Shown here in pieces: positions 48,535 to 57,750 of a DNA stretch of 64,000 nt (position 1 is its first letter; each line of letters opens with the position of its first letter). Below the pieces are notes generated by a model. The model was not told where the DNA came from and ran no database searches. It saw only the letters and a list, made by a program, of their open reading frames with translations. Position numbers and translations under genes: made by a program. This DNA comes from Variovorax boronicumulans (GTDB lineage Bacteria; Pseudomonadota; Gammaproteobacteria; Burkholderiales; Burkholderiaceae_C): NCBI RefSeq assembly GCF_030812215.1, contig NZ_JAUSSG010000001.1:682001-746000 (forward strand). Reading direction: 5' to 3'.

Positions 48535-49455
48535 CTACGGCGAACCGCCGAAGCTAGCCTCCAGAAATTCGATCAGCGCTTGCACCCGCGCCGTCCGCCC
48601 CTTGCGGGTAGGCACCAGCAACACGACGGGCGCGCTGTCGAACTCCCAGTCCTTCAGCACCCGCACCAGCGAGCCCCGTGCAATCGCGTCCGCCGCGTCC
48701 CATTCGGAGCGCAGCACCAACCCCATGCCCTGCTCGGCCCAATGCCGGGCCACGCTGCCGTCGTTGGTCACGAAGGCCGGTGCGATGCGCAGCGTTTCGC
48801 GCGCGCCGGCGCGGCGCTGTGCCTTCGGCTTCGCGGCTCGGCGCACATGCCACAGCGTGACGTCTTCGTCGTTCTCGCGGATGACGATGCAATCGTGCCC
48901 CACCATCACGTCGCGCGGAACGCGGGGCGTGCCGCGCGCGCGCAGGTACTCGGGGCTCGCGCACAGCCAGCGCTCGTTGGCGCTCAGCGTTCGCGCGACC
49001 CACGACGAATCGCGCACCGTGCCGATGTGGATGATCGCGTCGGCATCGTGCCGGTCGGGCCACGGCGTCTCGCGCAGGTCGAACTGGATGCGCAGGCCCG
49101 GGTGCAGCCGGGCGAAGCGCGCGAGCATCGGCGCCACGTACTGCCGGCCGTAGCCGAAAGGCGCGGCGACGCGCAGCGTGCCTGTGAGGCGGCGGTCGTC
49201 GCGCTGCATCGATTCGCGCAGGCCCTCGATCTGCCCGAGCAGCGCCGCGGCCTCGCGCGCGAAGCGCTCGCCCTCGGCCGTGAGGCTCAACCGCCGTGCG
49301 GTACGGGTCGCCAGCGAGAGGCCGAGCGTGGCTTCGAGCTTGCGCAGCCGCATCGACAGCGCGGGCGGCGTGACGTCGAGTGAGCGCGCCGCCGCGCTCA
49401 GGGAAGGCTCGCGCAGCAGGGCGGCCGCGAGTTGCATGTCTTCGATCTGGATCAT
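48535..49455 (-). CDS. LysR family transcriptional regulator
   Basis: 306 residues from ATG 49455 (MIQIEDMQLAAALLREPSLSAAARSLDVTPPALSMRLRKLEATLGLSL), then effector domain (LRVAAPFGYGRQYVAPMLARFARLHPGLRIQFDLRE). Divergent from the HAD/PLP enzyme pair with 66 bases between starts, so it likely regulates that pair. The frame is open upstream of the ATG, but that reads antisense through the HAD gene. Confidence 0.9.
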   Translation of the reverse strand: MIQIEDMQLAAALLREPSLSAAARSLDVTPPALSMRLRKLEATLGLSLATRTARRLSLTAEGERFAREAAALLGQIEGLRESMQRDDRRLTGTLRVAAPFGYGRQYVAPMLARFARLHPGLRIQFDLRETPWPDRHDADAIIHIGTVRDSSWVARTLSANERWLCASPEYLRARGTPRVPRDVMVGHDCIVIRENDEDVTLWHVRRAAKPKAQRRAGARETLRIAPAFVTNDGSVARHWAEQGMGLVLRSEWDAADAIARGSLVRVLKDWEFDSAPVVLLVPTRKGRTARVQALIEFLEASFGGSP

Positions 49456-49521
49456 TAAGCTGTGCTGAACGATTGATGACCGTGCATTGAAGCACAACGA
49501 CGGTCTGGAAACGTACAGTCC

Positions 49522-50202
49522 ATGGTCATGCAACAAGCCCCCGTCGCCACCCTCGCTCCCGCCAGCGCCTACCCGCGCGCCGTGCTCTTCGACCTGCTCA
49601 CCGCCCTGCTCGACTCGTGGACCGTGTGGAACGCCGCCGCCGGCTCCGAGGAAAAAGGCCGCGCGTGGCGCGCCGAATACCTGCGCCTCACCTACGGCTG
49701 CGGCGCCTACGTGCCCTACGAGCAACTGGTGAAAGACGCCGCCCGCAACACCGGCATGGCCGGCACCGCACCCGATGCCCTCGAAGCGCACTGGGACGAA
49801 TTGCCCGCCTGGGACGGCGCACGCGAGCTGCTGCAGGCACTCAAGCCGCATTGCAAGCTCGCGGTGGTCACCAACTGCTCGCAGCGGCTCGGCCATCGCG
49901 CGGCGGCCCTGCTCGGCATCGACTGGGACGTGGTCGTCACTTCGGAAGAAGCCGGCTTCTACAAGCCCGACCCGCGCCCCTACCGCATGGCGCTCGACCG
50001 CCTGGGCGTGCCGGCGAGCGAAGCCGCCTTCGTCGCCGGCTCGGGCTACGACATGTTCGGCACCTCGGCCGTGGGCCTGCGCACTTTCTGGCACAACCGC
50101 GTGGGGCTCGCCTTGCCGAACGGCGCGCCGCCGCCCGAGCAGCAGGCCCCGACGCTTGCGCCCGCGCTGCCCTGGCTCCAATCCTTCGCTTCGATTTCCT
50201 GA
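49522..50202 (+). CDS. HAD superfamily hydrolase (haloacid-dehalogenase-like)
   Basis: 226 residues. Motif I AVLFDLLTALLDSW has the nucleophilic Asp but Leu-Leu after it; motif II VVTNCSQ; Lys in GFYKPDPRPYRMALDRLG. The usual motif IV acidic pair is altered (VAGSGYDMFGTSAVGLRTFWHNR). This fits the type II dehalogenase/phosphatase branch, but the substrate is uncertain. It precedes the PLP enzyme by 13 bases. Confidence 0.82.
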   Translation: MVMQQAPVATLAPASAYPRAVLFDLLTALLDSWTVWNAAAGSEEKGRAWRAEYLRLTYGCGAYVPYEQLVKDAARNTGMAGTAPDALEAHWDELPAWDGARELLQALKPHCKLAVVTNCSQRLGHRAAALLGIDWDVVVTSEEAGFYKPDPRPYRMALDRLGVPASEAAFVAGSGYDMFGTSAVGLRTFWHNRVGLALPNGAPPPEQQAPTLAPALPWLQSFASIS

Positions 50203-50215
50203 ACGGACGACTCCC

Positions 50216-51355
50216 ATGAACGCCCTCACCCTCGCCACCATCGACACGCCCGCCGCCATCGTCGAGCAGCCGCGCATGCAACACAACATCGCGCGCATGC
50301 AGGCGCGCATGAACGCGCTCGGCGTGCGCTTCCGCCCGCATGTGAAGACCAGCAAGTGCATCGACGTGGCGCGTGCGCAGCAGGACGCGGGCGCGCAAGG
50401 CATCACCGTTTCCACATTGAAGGAGGCCGAGCAGTTCTTCGCCGCGGGCTTCACCGACATCCTCTACGCCGTGGGCATGGCGGCGCACCGGCTGCCGCAT
50501 GCGCTCGAGTTGCGCCGCCGCGGCTGCGCGCTGTCGATCATCACGGACGGCGTGGCCTCGGCGCGCGCCATTGCGGAGTTCGGCCGCGCGAACGGCGAGG
50601 CCTTCGACGTGCTGATCGAAGTCGACACCGACGGCCACCGCTCCGGCATCCGTCCGGACGACGAGGTGCTGCTCGACGTTGCCCGCGTGCTGCACGACGG
50701 CGGCATGCGCCTGGCCGGCGTGATGACGCACGCCGGCTCCAGCTACGACCTGGACACGCCCGAAGCGCTCAAGGCCATGGCCGAACAGGAGCGCGCCGGT
50801 TGCGTGCGCGCCGCACAGCGGCTTCGCGATGCGGGCCTGCCCTGCGCCGTCGTCAGCGTGGGTTCCACACCCACGGCGCTGATGGCCGAGCGCCTCGACG
50901 GCGTGACCGAAGTGCGCGCGGGCGTCTACGTGTTCTTCGACCTCGTGATGCGCAACGTCGGCGTCTGCAGCACGGACGAGATCGCGCTGAGCGTGCTCAC
51001 CACCGTCATCGGCCACCAGGTCGAGAAAGGCTGGGCCATCGTCGATGCGGGCTGGATGGCCATGAGCCGCGACCGCGGCACGCAGAAGCAGAAGCGCGAC
51101 TACGGCTACGGCCAGGCATGCGGGCTCGACGGCGCGGTGCTCGACGGCTACGTGCTCAGCGGCGCGAACCAGGAGCACGGCATCCTGTCGCGCGAGGGCG
51201 CACCGGACACGGACATCGCCACGCGCTTTCCGATCGGCACGCGCCTACGCATCCTGCCCAACCACGCATGCGCCACCGGTGCGCAGTTTCCCGAGTACCA
51301 GGCGCTGGCCGAGGACGGCGCGCTGCAGCCCTGGGGCCGCTTCCACGGCTGGTGA
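50216..51355 (+). CDS. DSD1-family PLP-dependent enzyme (D-threonine aldolase / D-hydroxyaspartate dehydratase type)
   Basis: 379 residues of alanine-racemase fold. PLP lysine in FRPHVKTSKCIDVA; metal-binding NQEHGILS and LPNHACATGAQFPEY (His and Cys) near the C-terminus. The family cleaves or dehydrates D-beta-hydroxy amino acids. ATG 50216 is 13 bases after the HAD stop, which implies one transcript; the LysR gene upstream may respond to a D-amino acid. It ends convergent with a serine hydrolase. Confidence 0.88.
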   Translation: MNALTLATIDTPAAIVEQPRMQHNIARMQARMNALGVRFRPHVKTSKCIDVARAQQDAGAQGITVSTLKEAEQFFAAGFTDILYAVGMAAHRLPHALELRRRGCALSIITDGVASARAIAEFGRANGEAFDVLIEVDTDGHRSGIRPDDEVLLDVARVLHDGGMRLAGVMTHAGSSYDLDTPEALKAMAEQERAGCVRAAQRLRDAGLPCAVVSVGSTPTALMAERLDGVTEVRAGVYVFFDLVMRNVGVCSTDEIALSVLTTVIGHQVEKGWAIVDAGWMAMSRDRGTQKQKRDYGYGQACGLDGAVLDGYVLSGANQEHGILSREGAPDTDIATRFPIGTRLRILPNHACATGAQFPEYQALAEDGALQPWGRFHGW

Positions 51356-51375
51356 TCGGGCGCGCGTTCAGGCGT

Positions 51376-52929
51376 TCAGGCCTTCGCGCGCGTCCCCGTG
51401 AGCGTCGGCAGTTCGGTCGCGCTGGAATTGACGTTCACGCTGCGATCGAAGCGCATGTAGGGGCCCGAGAAACGGCACTCCACCGTGTCGCGGAACGCCG
51501 ACTCCACGAAGGTCCAGGTCATGACGAAAGTGCGCGCGTCGCGCCACTCACCGCTGGCCACCACGCGCATCACGTCGGGCTGGTACTCGTGGTGCAGCTT
51601 GTTGCCGGTGATGGTGGTGTCGCCCTCGAAAGGCTTCTTCAAACCGGCCTGCACCTTGTGCGTGCCGCGCTCGTCTTCCATCGTGAAGATGCAGGTGTCG
51701 CCCGTGAAGTCGAGGCGCATCGACTTCACCTTCTCCGCGTTCTCGGGAAAGTCGAAGCGCACGCCGGAGACGTTCGCGGCCACGGGTGAACTCGTCGGCT
51801 TCACTGGCGGCAGCAGCTGCAACGTGCGCGTGCGGTTCTTCAGCACGGCGTGGTCTTTCTCGCTGGCCGCCGTCGCGCTGCCGAATGCCGCGGGAAAGTG
51901 CTTGTAGAGGATGCCCGCGTTGAAGCCCGCCTTCGGCGGCAGCGCCGAGTTGAGCGCGAGCACCGCGTTCTGCTCGGGGAACACCACCGAATACTGGCCG
52001 AACAATCCGTCGGCGTTGTAGGCCCCGTGCTGGCCCAGCCACCACTGGTAGCCGTAGCGGTCCTTGGTGTGCGGCTGGTGCACCGAGGCCACCCATTCCT
52101 TCGTGAGGATCTGCTTGCCGTTCCACACCCCGTTCTGCGCATGCAGGATGCCCAGCTTGAGCGAATCGACCGTCTTCCAGCTCAGGCCGTTGGCACCGGG
52201 CGAGATGCCCTCGGGGCCCACGTCCCATTCGTAGCCGGTGATGCCCAGCGGATCGAAGAAGCGGGGCTTGAGGTAGTCGGCCGTCGACTGCCCCGTGGTC
52301 TTGGTGACGATGGCCGACAGCATGTAGGTCGCCGCGCTCGTGTAGACGAACTTGCTGCCGGGCGTGTGGACCACCGGGATCTTGAAGAACTCCGCGATCC
52401 AGCTCGTGCGGATCGGCCGCCACACCGAGCCCGACACCATCGACTCGTGGCCGGTGCGCATCGTCAGCAGGTCGCGCACCGTCATCGCCGCGAGGTTGGC
52501 GCTCACGGTAGGCGGCAGGTGTTCGGGGAAGAAGGAGACGACCTTGTCGTCCAGGCCGAACCGGCCCTCGGCAATCGCCATGCCGACTGCGCACACGGTC
52601 ACGCTCTTGGTGAGCGAGTGCGTCATGTGCCGGCGCTCGGGCTTGTAGGGGTCCCACCAGCCCTCGGCCACCACATGGCCGTTGCGCCACAGCATGAAGC
52701 CGTGCAGCTCGAACGCACCGCGCTCCGCATCGTCGAGGAAGGCGAGGATTGCAGCGGGCGAAATGCCCTGCGCCTCGGGCCGGCTGCGCGGCAGGCCGTC
52801 GGCGAAGACCGGTGCCGCAGCGCCGGTCGCGGCCCATCCGATGCCGGGCAGCGAGGCCATGGCGGTGCCGCCGATGGAAAGGCGCAGCAGGCCGCGGCGC
52901 GAAATGGCGGGGATGGTTGTCTCTTGCAT
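51376..52929 (-). CDS. Tat-exported serine hydrolase, beta-lactamase class C family
   Basis: 517 residues. Tat-like signal (ISRRGLLRLSIGGTAMASLPGIGWAATG). The catalytic SxxK is in MTHSLTKSVTVCAVGMAIAEG, and the YxN equivalent in KFVYTSAATYMLSAI. The C-terminal 130 residues form an extra beta domain (FDFPENAEKVKSMRLDFTGDTCIF). Periplasmic esterase, peptidase or D-aminopeptidase; the substrate is unknown. I take the internal ATG 52929, where the Tat motif begins; a start 63 bases upstream is also open. Confidence 0.87.
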   Translation of the reverse strand: MQETTIPAISRRGLLRLSIGGTAMASLPGIGWAATGAAAPVFADGLPRSRPEAQGISPAAILAFLDDAERGAFELHGFMLWRNGHVVAEGWWDPYKPERRHMTHSLTKSVTVCAVGMAIAEGRFGLDDKVVSFFPEHLPPTVSANLAAMTVRDLLTMRTGHESMVSGSVWRPIRTSWIAEFFKIPVVHTPGSKFVYTSAATYMLSAIVTKTTGQSTADYLKPRFFDPLGITGYEWDVGPEGISPGANGLSWKTVDSLKLGILHAQNGVWNGKQILTKEWVASVHQPHTKDRYGYQWWLGQHGAYNADGLFGQYSVVFPEQNAVLALNSALPPKAGFNAGILYKHFPAAFGSATAASEKDHAVLKNRTRTLQLLPPVKPTSSPVAANVSGVRFDFPENAEKVKSMRLDFTGDTCIFTMEDERGTHKVQAGLKKPFEGDTTITGNKLHHEYQPDVMRVVASGEWRDARTFVMTWTFVESAFRDTVECRFSGPYMRFDRSVNVNSSATELPTLTGTRAKA

Positions 52930-53143
52930 GTTGTTGGTTTCCTTGTCTTGTCGGTGGACAGGTTGCATCAGTTTGGTGCAAGGACCTGTCAATCGCCTGT
53001 CGCAAGCAGGAGGGGAAACCCCAGAGGCACCGGCGACTGCATACCTTCGACCAACGGGAAAACGCTAAGGGGCCGCCCGCGCGTTGTTCCTACAGTCGAT
53101 TCGCCCGGCAACCGGACGCAACAACAAAAGGAACACAGGCGCC

Positions 53144-54874
53144 ATGGAATTCGACTACGTGATCGTGGGCGGCGGCTCCGGCGGTGCCACGCTGGCCTCC
53201 CGCCTCAGCGAAGACCCGGCCGTGACGGTCTGCCTGATCGAAGCCGGCGGCGACGGCCGCGGCATCCTGGTGCGGGCGCCCGCGGCCACGGTGGCGATGC
53301 TGCCGGGCCGGCCGCAGATCAACAACTACGCCTACCAGACGGTGCCGCAGCCCGGCCTCGGCGGGCGCCGCGGCTACCAGCCGCGCGGGCGCTGCCTGGG
53401 CGGATCGAGCGCGATCAACGCCATGCTCTACGTGCGCGGCCACCGCGACGACTACGACGACTGGGAACGCGCGGGCTGCGCGGGCTGGTCGTTCGACGAG
53501 GTGCTGCCCTACTTCAAGCGCGCCGAAGGCAACGAGCGCGGCGAGAGCGCGCTGCACGGCGGCGCGGGGCCGCTGCAGGTGTCGGAGCAGCAGAGCCCGC
53601 GGCCGATCACCGAAGACTTCGTGCGCGCGGCCATGGCCTGCGGCATTCCGCGCAACGACGATTTCAACGGCGCCGAGCAGGAAGGCGTGGGCCTCTACCA
53701 GGTCACGCAGTTCCACGGCGGCGCGAAGAACGGCGAGCGCTGCTCGGCCGCCGCGGCGTACCTGCACCCGGTGATGCAGCGCCCCAACCTCACGGTGCTG
53801 ACCGGCACCCAGGCCCTGCGCGTGGTGCTCGACGGCCAACGCGCCACCGGCGTGGAAGTGCGACGCGGCGGCAACACCGAGGTGATCCGCGCACTGCGCG
53901 AGGTGGCGTTGTGCGGCGGCGCCTTCAACTCGCCGCAACTGCTGATGCTCTCGGGCATCGGCGACCCCGTCGAGCTGGGCCGCCACGGCATCGCCGTGCG
54001 GCACGCGCTGCCGGGCGTGGGCAAGAACCTGCAGGACCACACCGACTTCATCCTCGCCTACACCTCGAAGGAGACCGATCTCTTCGGCATCGGCGTGGCG
54101 GCCGGCCTGAAGCTCACGAAGGCGATCTTCGAATGGCGCAAGAGCGGCAAGGGCCTCATCGCAACGCCGTTTGCCGAAGGCGGCGCCTTCATCAAGTCGT
54201 CGCCCGAGCTGCGCCGGCCCGACCTGCAACTGCACTTCGTGATCGCGATCACCGACGACCATGCGCGCAAGCTGCACGCGGGCTTCGGCTTCTCGTGCCA
54301 TGTGTGCGTGCTGCGCCCCAAGGGCCGCGGCGACGTGCGGCTGAACGACGCGAACCCGCTGTCGGCGCCGCGCATCGACCCGCAATTCCTCTCCGATGCC
54401 GAAGATATGGCGCTGCTGCTGCAGGGCGTGAAGAAGATGCGCGAGATCCTGCGCGCACCGGCACTCGAGAAATACCGCCACCGCGAGGTCTACACGGCCG
54501 ATGCGCACACCGACGAAGAACTCACGCAGCACATCCGCGCGCGCGCCGACACCATCTACCACCCGGTGGGCACCTGCAAGATGGGCGTGGATGCGATGGC
54601 GGTGGTCGATGCGCGGCTGCGCGTGCACGGCATCGAGAACCTGCGCGTGGTCGATGCCTCGGTGATGCCGACGCTGATCGGCGGCAACACCAACGCGCCG
54701 ACGATCATGATCGCCGAGCGTGCATCCGACTGGATGCGCGGGCCGATCACCTTCGACCGAGCCGTGCAGGATGCTAGGACGCCTTCGACGAGCCCCGCAC
54801 CATCAGCTCACCCGGAAGAAGAAGCTGGCGCGGTGCCGAATCCAGCCCACGCAGCCGCTCGATCAGGCATGTAG
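53144..54874 (+). CDS. GMC family oxidoreductase (choline-dehydrogenase-like)
   Basis: 576 residues. N-terminal FAD motif YVIVGGGSGGATLASRLSEDP, GRCLGGSSAINAMLYVRGHRDDYDDW, and C-terminal active-site blocks YHPVGTCKMG (His) and GGNTNAPTIMIAERASDW (Asn). Oxidises an alcohol; substrate unknown. The last 40 or so residues lie past the family's usual end and are read from DNA that is antisense to the LacI-type gene (101-base convergent overlap), so the original stop may have been lost. No known partner sits next to it. Confidence 0.9.
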   Translation: MEFDYVIVGGGSGGATLASRLSEDPAVTVCLIEAGGDGRGILVRAPAATVAMLPGRPQINNYAYQTVPQPGLGGRRGYQPRGRCLGGSSAINAMLYVRGHRDDYDDWERAGCAGWSFDEVLPYFKRAEGNERGESALHGGAGPLQVSEQQSPRPITEDFVRAAMACGIPRNDDFNGAEQEGVGLYQVTQFHGGAKNGERCSAAAAYLHPVMQRPNLTVLTGTQALRVVLDGQRATGVEVRRGGNTEVIRALREVALCGGAFNSPQLLMLSGIGDPVELGRHGIAVRHALPGVGKNLQDHTDFILAYTSKETDLFGIGVAAGLKLTKAIFEWRKSGKGLIATPFAEGGAFIKSSPELRRPDLQLHFVIAITDDHARKLHAGFGFSCHVCVLRPKGRGDVRLNDANPLSAPRIDPQFLSDAEDMALLLQGVKKMREILRAPALEKYRHREVYTADAHTDEELTQHIRARADTIYHPVGTCKMGVDAMAVVDARLRVHGIENLRVVDASVMPTLIGGNTNAPTIMIAERASDWMRGPITFDRAVQDARTPSTSPAPSAHPEEEAGAVPNPAHAAARSGM

Positions 54875-55799
54875 CGGCCGTGCGGCCGATGGCATCGGTG
54901 GGCTGCGCCACGGTGCTGAGGCCGGGGCCGATCAGCGAGGCCCATTCGGGATCGTCAAAGCCGACGAAGCCCAGGTCGTCGCCGAAGTGCAGGCCCAGCC
55001 GCGCCATCGCCTGCGCCACGCGCAGCGTGACCACGGCATTGCCCGCGACTACTGCGGCGCGGCGGCCGCGCTTGGCGCGCTTGCGCAAGGCGGTGAGTGC
55101 CGCATCGAGTGCATCGCTCTCGCCTTCGACCGATTCGAACACCTCTCCCGCCACGCGCGGCTCGTGCGCGGCCACGCAGGCACCGAAAGCCGCCGTACGC
55201 TCGCGCCGCGAACTCACGCCCTTCTGCGGCTCGGTGACGTAGAGCAGCTCGCGATACCCGCCTTCGACCAGGTGGTTGCAGGTGGCCTGCATCGCCGCGT
55301 GGTTGTCGAGCGAGACGAAGTCGGTGTGCATGCCCGTGTGGCGCCGGTCGACCAGCACCGCGGGCTTGCCGTGCAGCGTGACCGCATCGACCACGTTGCT
55401 GCCGCGGCCCAGCGTGTTGAGGATGAAGCCGTCGACCTGGTAGCCCGCGAGCGCATCGATGGCCTCGCGCTCGCGTTCGCTCTCGTTGCCGAGGTTGAAC
55501 AGCATCACGAGGTAGCCGGCGTCCTGGCAGGCTTTTTCGGCGCCGCGCAGCACCGCCACCGAGTACGGGTTGGTGATGTCGGCCACGATCAGGCCGATGA
55601 GCCGCGAGCGGCCGTGGCTCAGCGCCTGCGCCATCGGGCTCGGCGAATAGGCCAGCTTGGCGATGGCGACCTCGACGCGCGCGGCGATGTCGGGGCTCAA
55701 CAGCCGTTCGCGGTGGTTGAGGAAGCGCGAGACCGTGGCTTTGGAAACGCCCGCGGCCTCGGCGACGTCGGCGATGGTGGCGCGGCCCGTGGGCTTCAT
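54774..55799 (-). CDS. ptxS: LacI family repressor, PtxS-like
   Basis: 341 residues: N-terminal HTH (ATIADVAEAAGVSKATVSRFLNHRERLLSPDIAARVEVAI) and periplasmic-binding-like effector domain (LIGLIVADITNPYSVAVLRGAEKACQDAGYLVMLFN). The downstream kguD-kguK-kguE genes and the operator TGAAACCGGTTTCA at 61547, which equals the site described for PtxS of Pseudomonas, support a 2-ketogluconate-responsive repressor. Last gene of the operon, one base after kguD. Symbol is by context. Confidence 0.83.
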   Translation of the reverse strand: MKPTGRATIADVAEAAGVSKATVSRFLNHRERLLSPDIAARVEVAIAKLAYSPSPMAQALSHGRSRLIGLIVADITNPYSVAVLRGAEKACQDAGYLVMLFNLGNESEREREAIDALAGYQVDGFILNTLGRGSNVVDAVTLHGKPAVLVDRRHTGMHTDFVSLDNHAAMQATCNHLVEGGYRELLYVTEPQKGVSSRRERTAAFGACVAAHEPRVAGEVFESVEGESDALDAALTALRKRAKRGRRAAVVAGNAVVTLRVAQAMARLGLHFGDDLGFVGFDDPEWASLIGPGLSTVAQPTDAIGRTAATCLIERLRGLDSAPRQLLLPGELMVRGSSKAS

Positions 55800-55800
55800 G

Positions 55801-56781
55801 TCACGCGGCGGCGGTGTCGTAGGGCGCGGTCGGCTTCTCGCCGGCCAGCACCTGCAGCAGGTTGGTCGTGGCCAGCTCGGCCATCGCGTGGCGCGTCTCG
55901 TGCGTGGCCGAGCCGATGTGCGGCAGCGGCGTCACGCGCGGATGCGTGCGCAGCGGCGAATCGGCCGGCAGCGGCTCTTTCGCGAACACATCGAGGCCGG
56001 CGGCGCGCAGCGTGCCGTGGTCCAGCGCGTGGAGCAGCGCGTCTTCGTTCACCGTGGCGCCGCGGCCGCCGTTGATGAACGATGCGCCCGGCTTCATGCG
56101 TGCGAAGAAGGCGGCGTCGATCATGCCGCGCGTGGCGTCGGTCAGCGGCAGCATCGCGAGCACGATGTCGGCGCGCGCGAGCAAGTCATCGAGCGGCGTG
56201 TGCGTGGCGCGGCCTTGCAGTTCGGGCGCCTGCGCGGCCAGGTCGACCGGGCGGCGTGCGTGGTAGAGCACCGGCATGCCAAAGCCCAGCGCCGCGCGCC
56301 GCGCCACGGCCTGGCCTATGCGGCCGAACCCGAGGATGCCCAGTGTCTTGCCGTGCACGTCAGTGCCGAAAAGGTCTTCGCCGATGTTCTTCGTCCATCG
56401 GCCTTCGCGCACGAGGTTCGAGAGTTCGACGACGCGGCGCTGCGTGGCCATCAGGATCGCGAACACCGTGTCGGCCACCGTCTCGGTGAGCACGTCGGGC
56501 GTGTGGCACAGCACGATGCCGCGCTTGTGCAGTTCGGCGATCGGGTAGTTGTCCACGCCGACCGACACGCTCGAGATCACCTCCAGCTTCGGCGCCGCAT
56601 CGAGCAGCGCGGCATCGACCGGGTGGCTCGATCCGATCAGGCCGTTCGCCGAAGCAAGCGCGGCGGCGAAGGCCTCGGGCTCCTTGCGCGGATCGGCAAC
56701 GGTCACGTGGTGCGCGGCCTGCAGGCGCGCGAGCTGGTCTTCGGGCAGGGGCCGGAAGACGAGCACGTTCTTCTTTGTCAT
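55801..56781 (-). CDS. kguD: 2-hydroxyacid dehydrogenase, predicted 2-ketogluconate-6-phosphate reductase
   Basis: 326 residues of the D-isomer 2-hydroxyacid dehydrogenase family. Rossmann motif LGILGFGRIGQAVARR; catalytic Arg in NGGRGATVNEDAL, Glu in DVFAKEPLP and His in PLPHIGSATHETR. Similar proteins are glyoxylate/hydroxypyruvate reductases, but the position with a PfkB kinase, a TIM-barrel protein and a PtxS-like repressor fits KguD, reducing 2-keto-6-phosphogluconate to 6-phosphogluconate. Five bases after kguK. Confidence 0.82.
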   Translation of the reverse strand: MTKKNVLVFRPLPEDQLARLQAAHHVTVADPRKEPEAFAAALASANGLIGSSHPVDAALLDAAPKLEVISSVSVGVDNYPIAELHKRGIVLCHTPDVLTETVADTVFAILMATQRRVVELSNLVREGRWTKNIGEDLFGTDVHGKTLGILGFGRIGQAVARRAALGFGMPVLYHARRPVDLAAQAPELQGRATHTPLDDLLARADIVLAMLPLTDATRGMIDAAFFARMKPGASFINGGRGATVNEDALLHALDHGTLRAAGLDVFAKEPLPADSPLRTHPRVTPLPHIGSATHETRHAMAELATTNLLQVLAGEKPTAPYDTAAA

Positions 56782-56786
56782 GATCT

Positions 56787-57740
56787 TCAGAGCCCCGCTT
56801 CTTCGAGTTCCGCACGCGTCGGCAGGCCTTCGGTGTCGCCCAGCACCTGCACGGCGCGGGCGCCGATCCAGGCGCCGCGGCGCACCGCCTCGGGCACGCT
56901 CTTGCCTTCGAGCAGCGCGCTCACCACGCCGGCCGCGAAGCCGTCGCCCGCGCCCACAGTGTCGATCACTTCCTTCACCGGGAAGCCATCGACGCGGCCG
57001 GTGCCGGCCACGTCGCTGTCGTAGTAGGCGCCCTCGGCGCCGAGCTTGACGACCACCAGCTTCGCACCGCGCTCGCGGTAGAAACGCGCCACGGCCTCGG
57101 GCTCGCTGTGGCCGGTAAGCAGCAGCCCTTCTTCGATGCCGGGCAGCACCCAGTCGGCGCGCGAAGCGAGTTCGTTGACCCAATGGCGCATCGTCTCGGT
57201 CGAAGACCACAGCGTCGGGCGCAGGTTGGTGTCGAACGAGATGGTGCGGCCGGCCGCGCGCATCACGTCCATGGTCTTGAGCGCAGCCTGCAGGCTGGTG
57301 TCGGAAATCGCGGCGAACACGCCCGTGGCATGCAGGTGGCGCGCCGAGCGCAGCCAGGCTTCGTCGACATCGGCCGGCCCCATCTGGCTCGCGGCCGAGC
57401 CCTTGCGGTGGTATTCGACCGGCGGATCGCTGCCGTCGGTGACGCGGCCCTTGAACTGGAAGCCGGTGCGCTGCGTCGGATCGCAGATGACGTGCGAGCA
57501 GTCGATGCCCTCTCCCTTCATCGTCGCGAGCAGCGCGCGCCCCATCGAGTCGGTGCCCAGGCGGCTCGCCCAGCCCACCTTGAGGCCCAGGCGCGAAAGG
57601 CCGATGGCCACGTTCGTCTCGGCGCCCGCGGTGCGCTTGTGGAACGCCTGTGCGTTCTCCAGCGGCCCCGGCCGATCGGCCACGAGCAGCAGCATCGCTT
57701 CGCCGAAGAGTGCGACGTCGAAGGCAGTCGGTTCTGTCAT
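56787..57740 (-). CDS. kguK: PfkB family kinase, predicted 2-ketogluconokinase
   Basis: 317 residues. PfkB marks: FKRTAGAETNVAIGLSRLG-type N-terminal motif (HKRTAGAETNVAIGLS) and the C-terminal DTVGAGDGFAAGVVSALLEGK with the catalytic Asp. The closest well-known relative is 2-keto-3-deoxygluconate kinase, but in the kgu order (epimerase, kinase, reductase) it should phosphorylate 2-ketogluconate. ATG 57740 is ten bases after the kguE stop. Confidence 0.82.
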   Translation of the reverse strand: MTEPTAFDVALFGEAMLLLVADRPGPLENAQAFHKRTAGAETNVAIGLSRLGLKVGWASRLGTDSMGRALLATMKGEGIDCSHVICDPTQRTGFQFKGRVTDGSDPPVEYHRKGSAASQMGPADVDEAWLRSARHLHATGVFAAISDTSLQAALKTMDVMRAAGRTISFDTNLRPTLWSSTETMRHWVNELASRADWVLPGIEEGLLLTGHSEPEAVARFYRERGAKLVVVKLGAEGAYYDSDVAGTGRVDGFPVKEVIDTVGAGDGFAAGVVSALLEGKSVPEAVRRGAWIGARAVQVLGDTEGLPTRAELEEAGL

Positions 57741-57750
57741 GTGTGTGGTT

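Noticed and set aside
56787..57740. 2-keto-3-deoxygluconate kinase (kdgK) as the name for this kinase
   Set aside because: Sequence alone does not exclude it, but gene order with a KguE-like and a KguD-like protein and a PtxS operator favours 2-ketogluconokinase.
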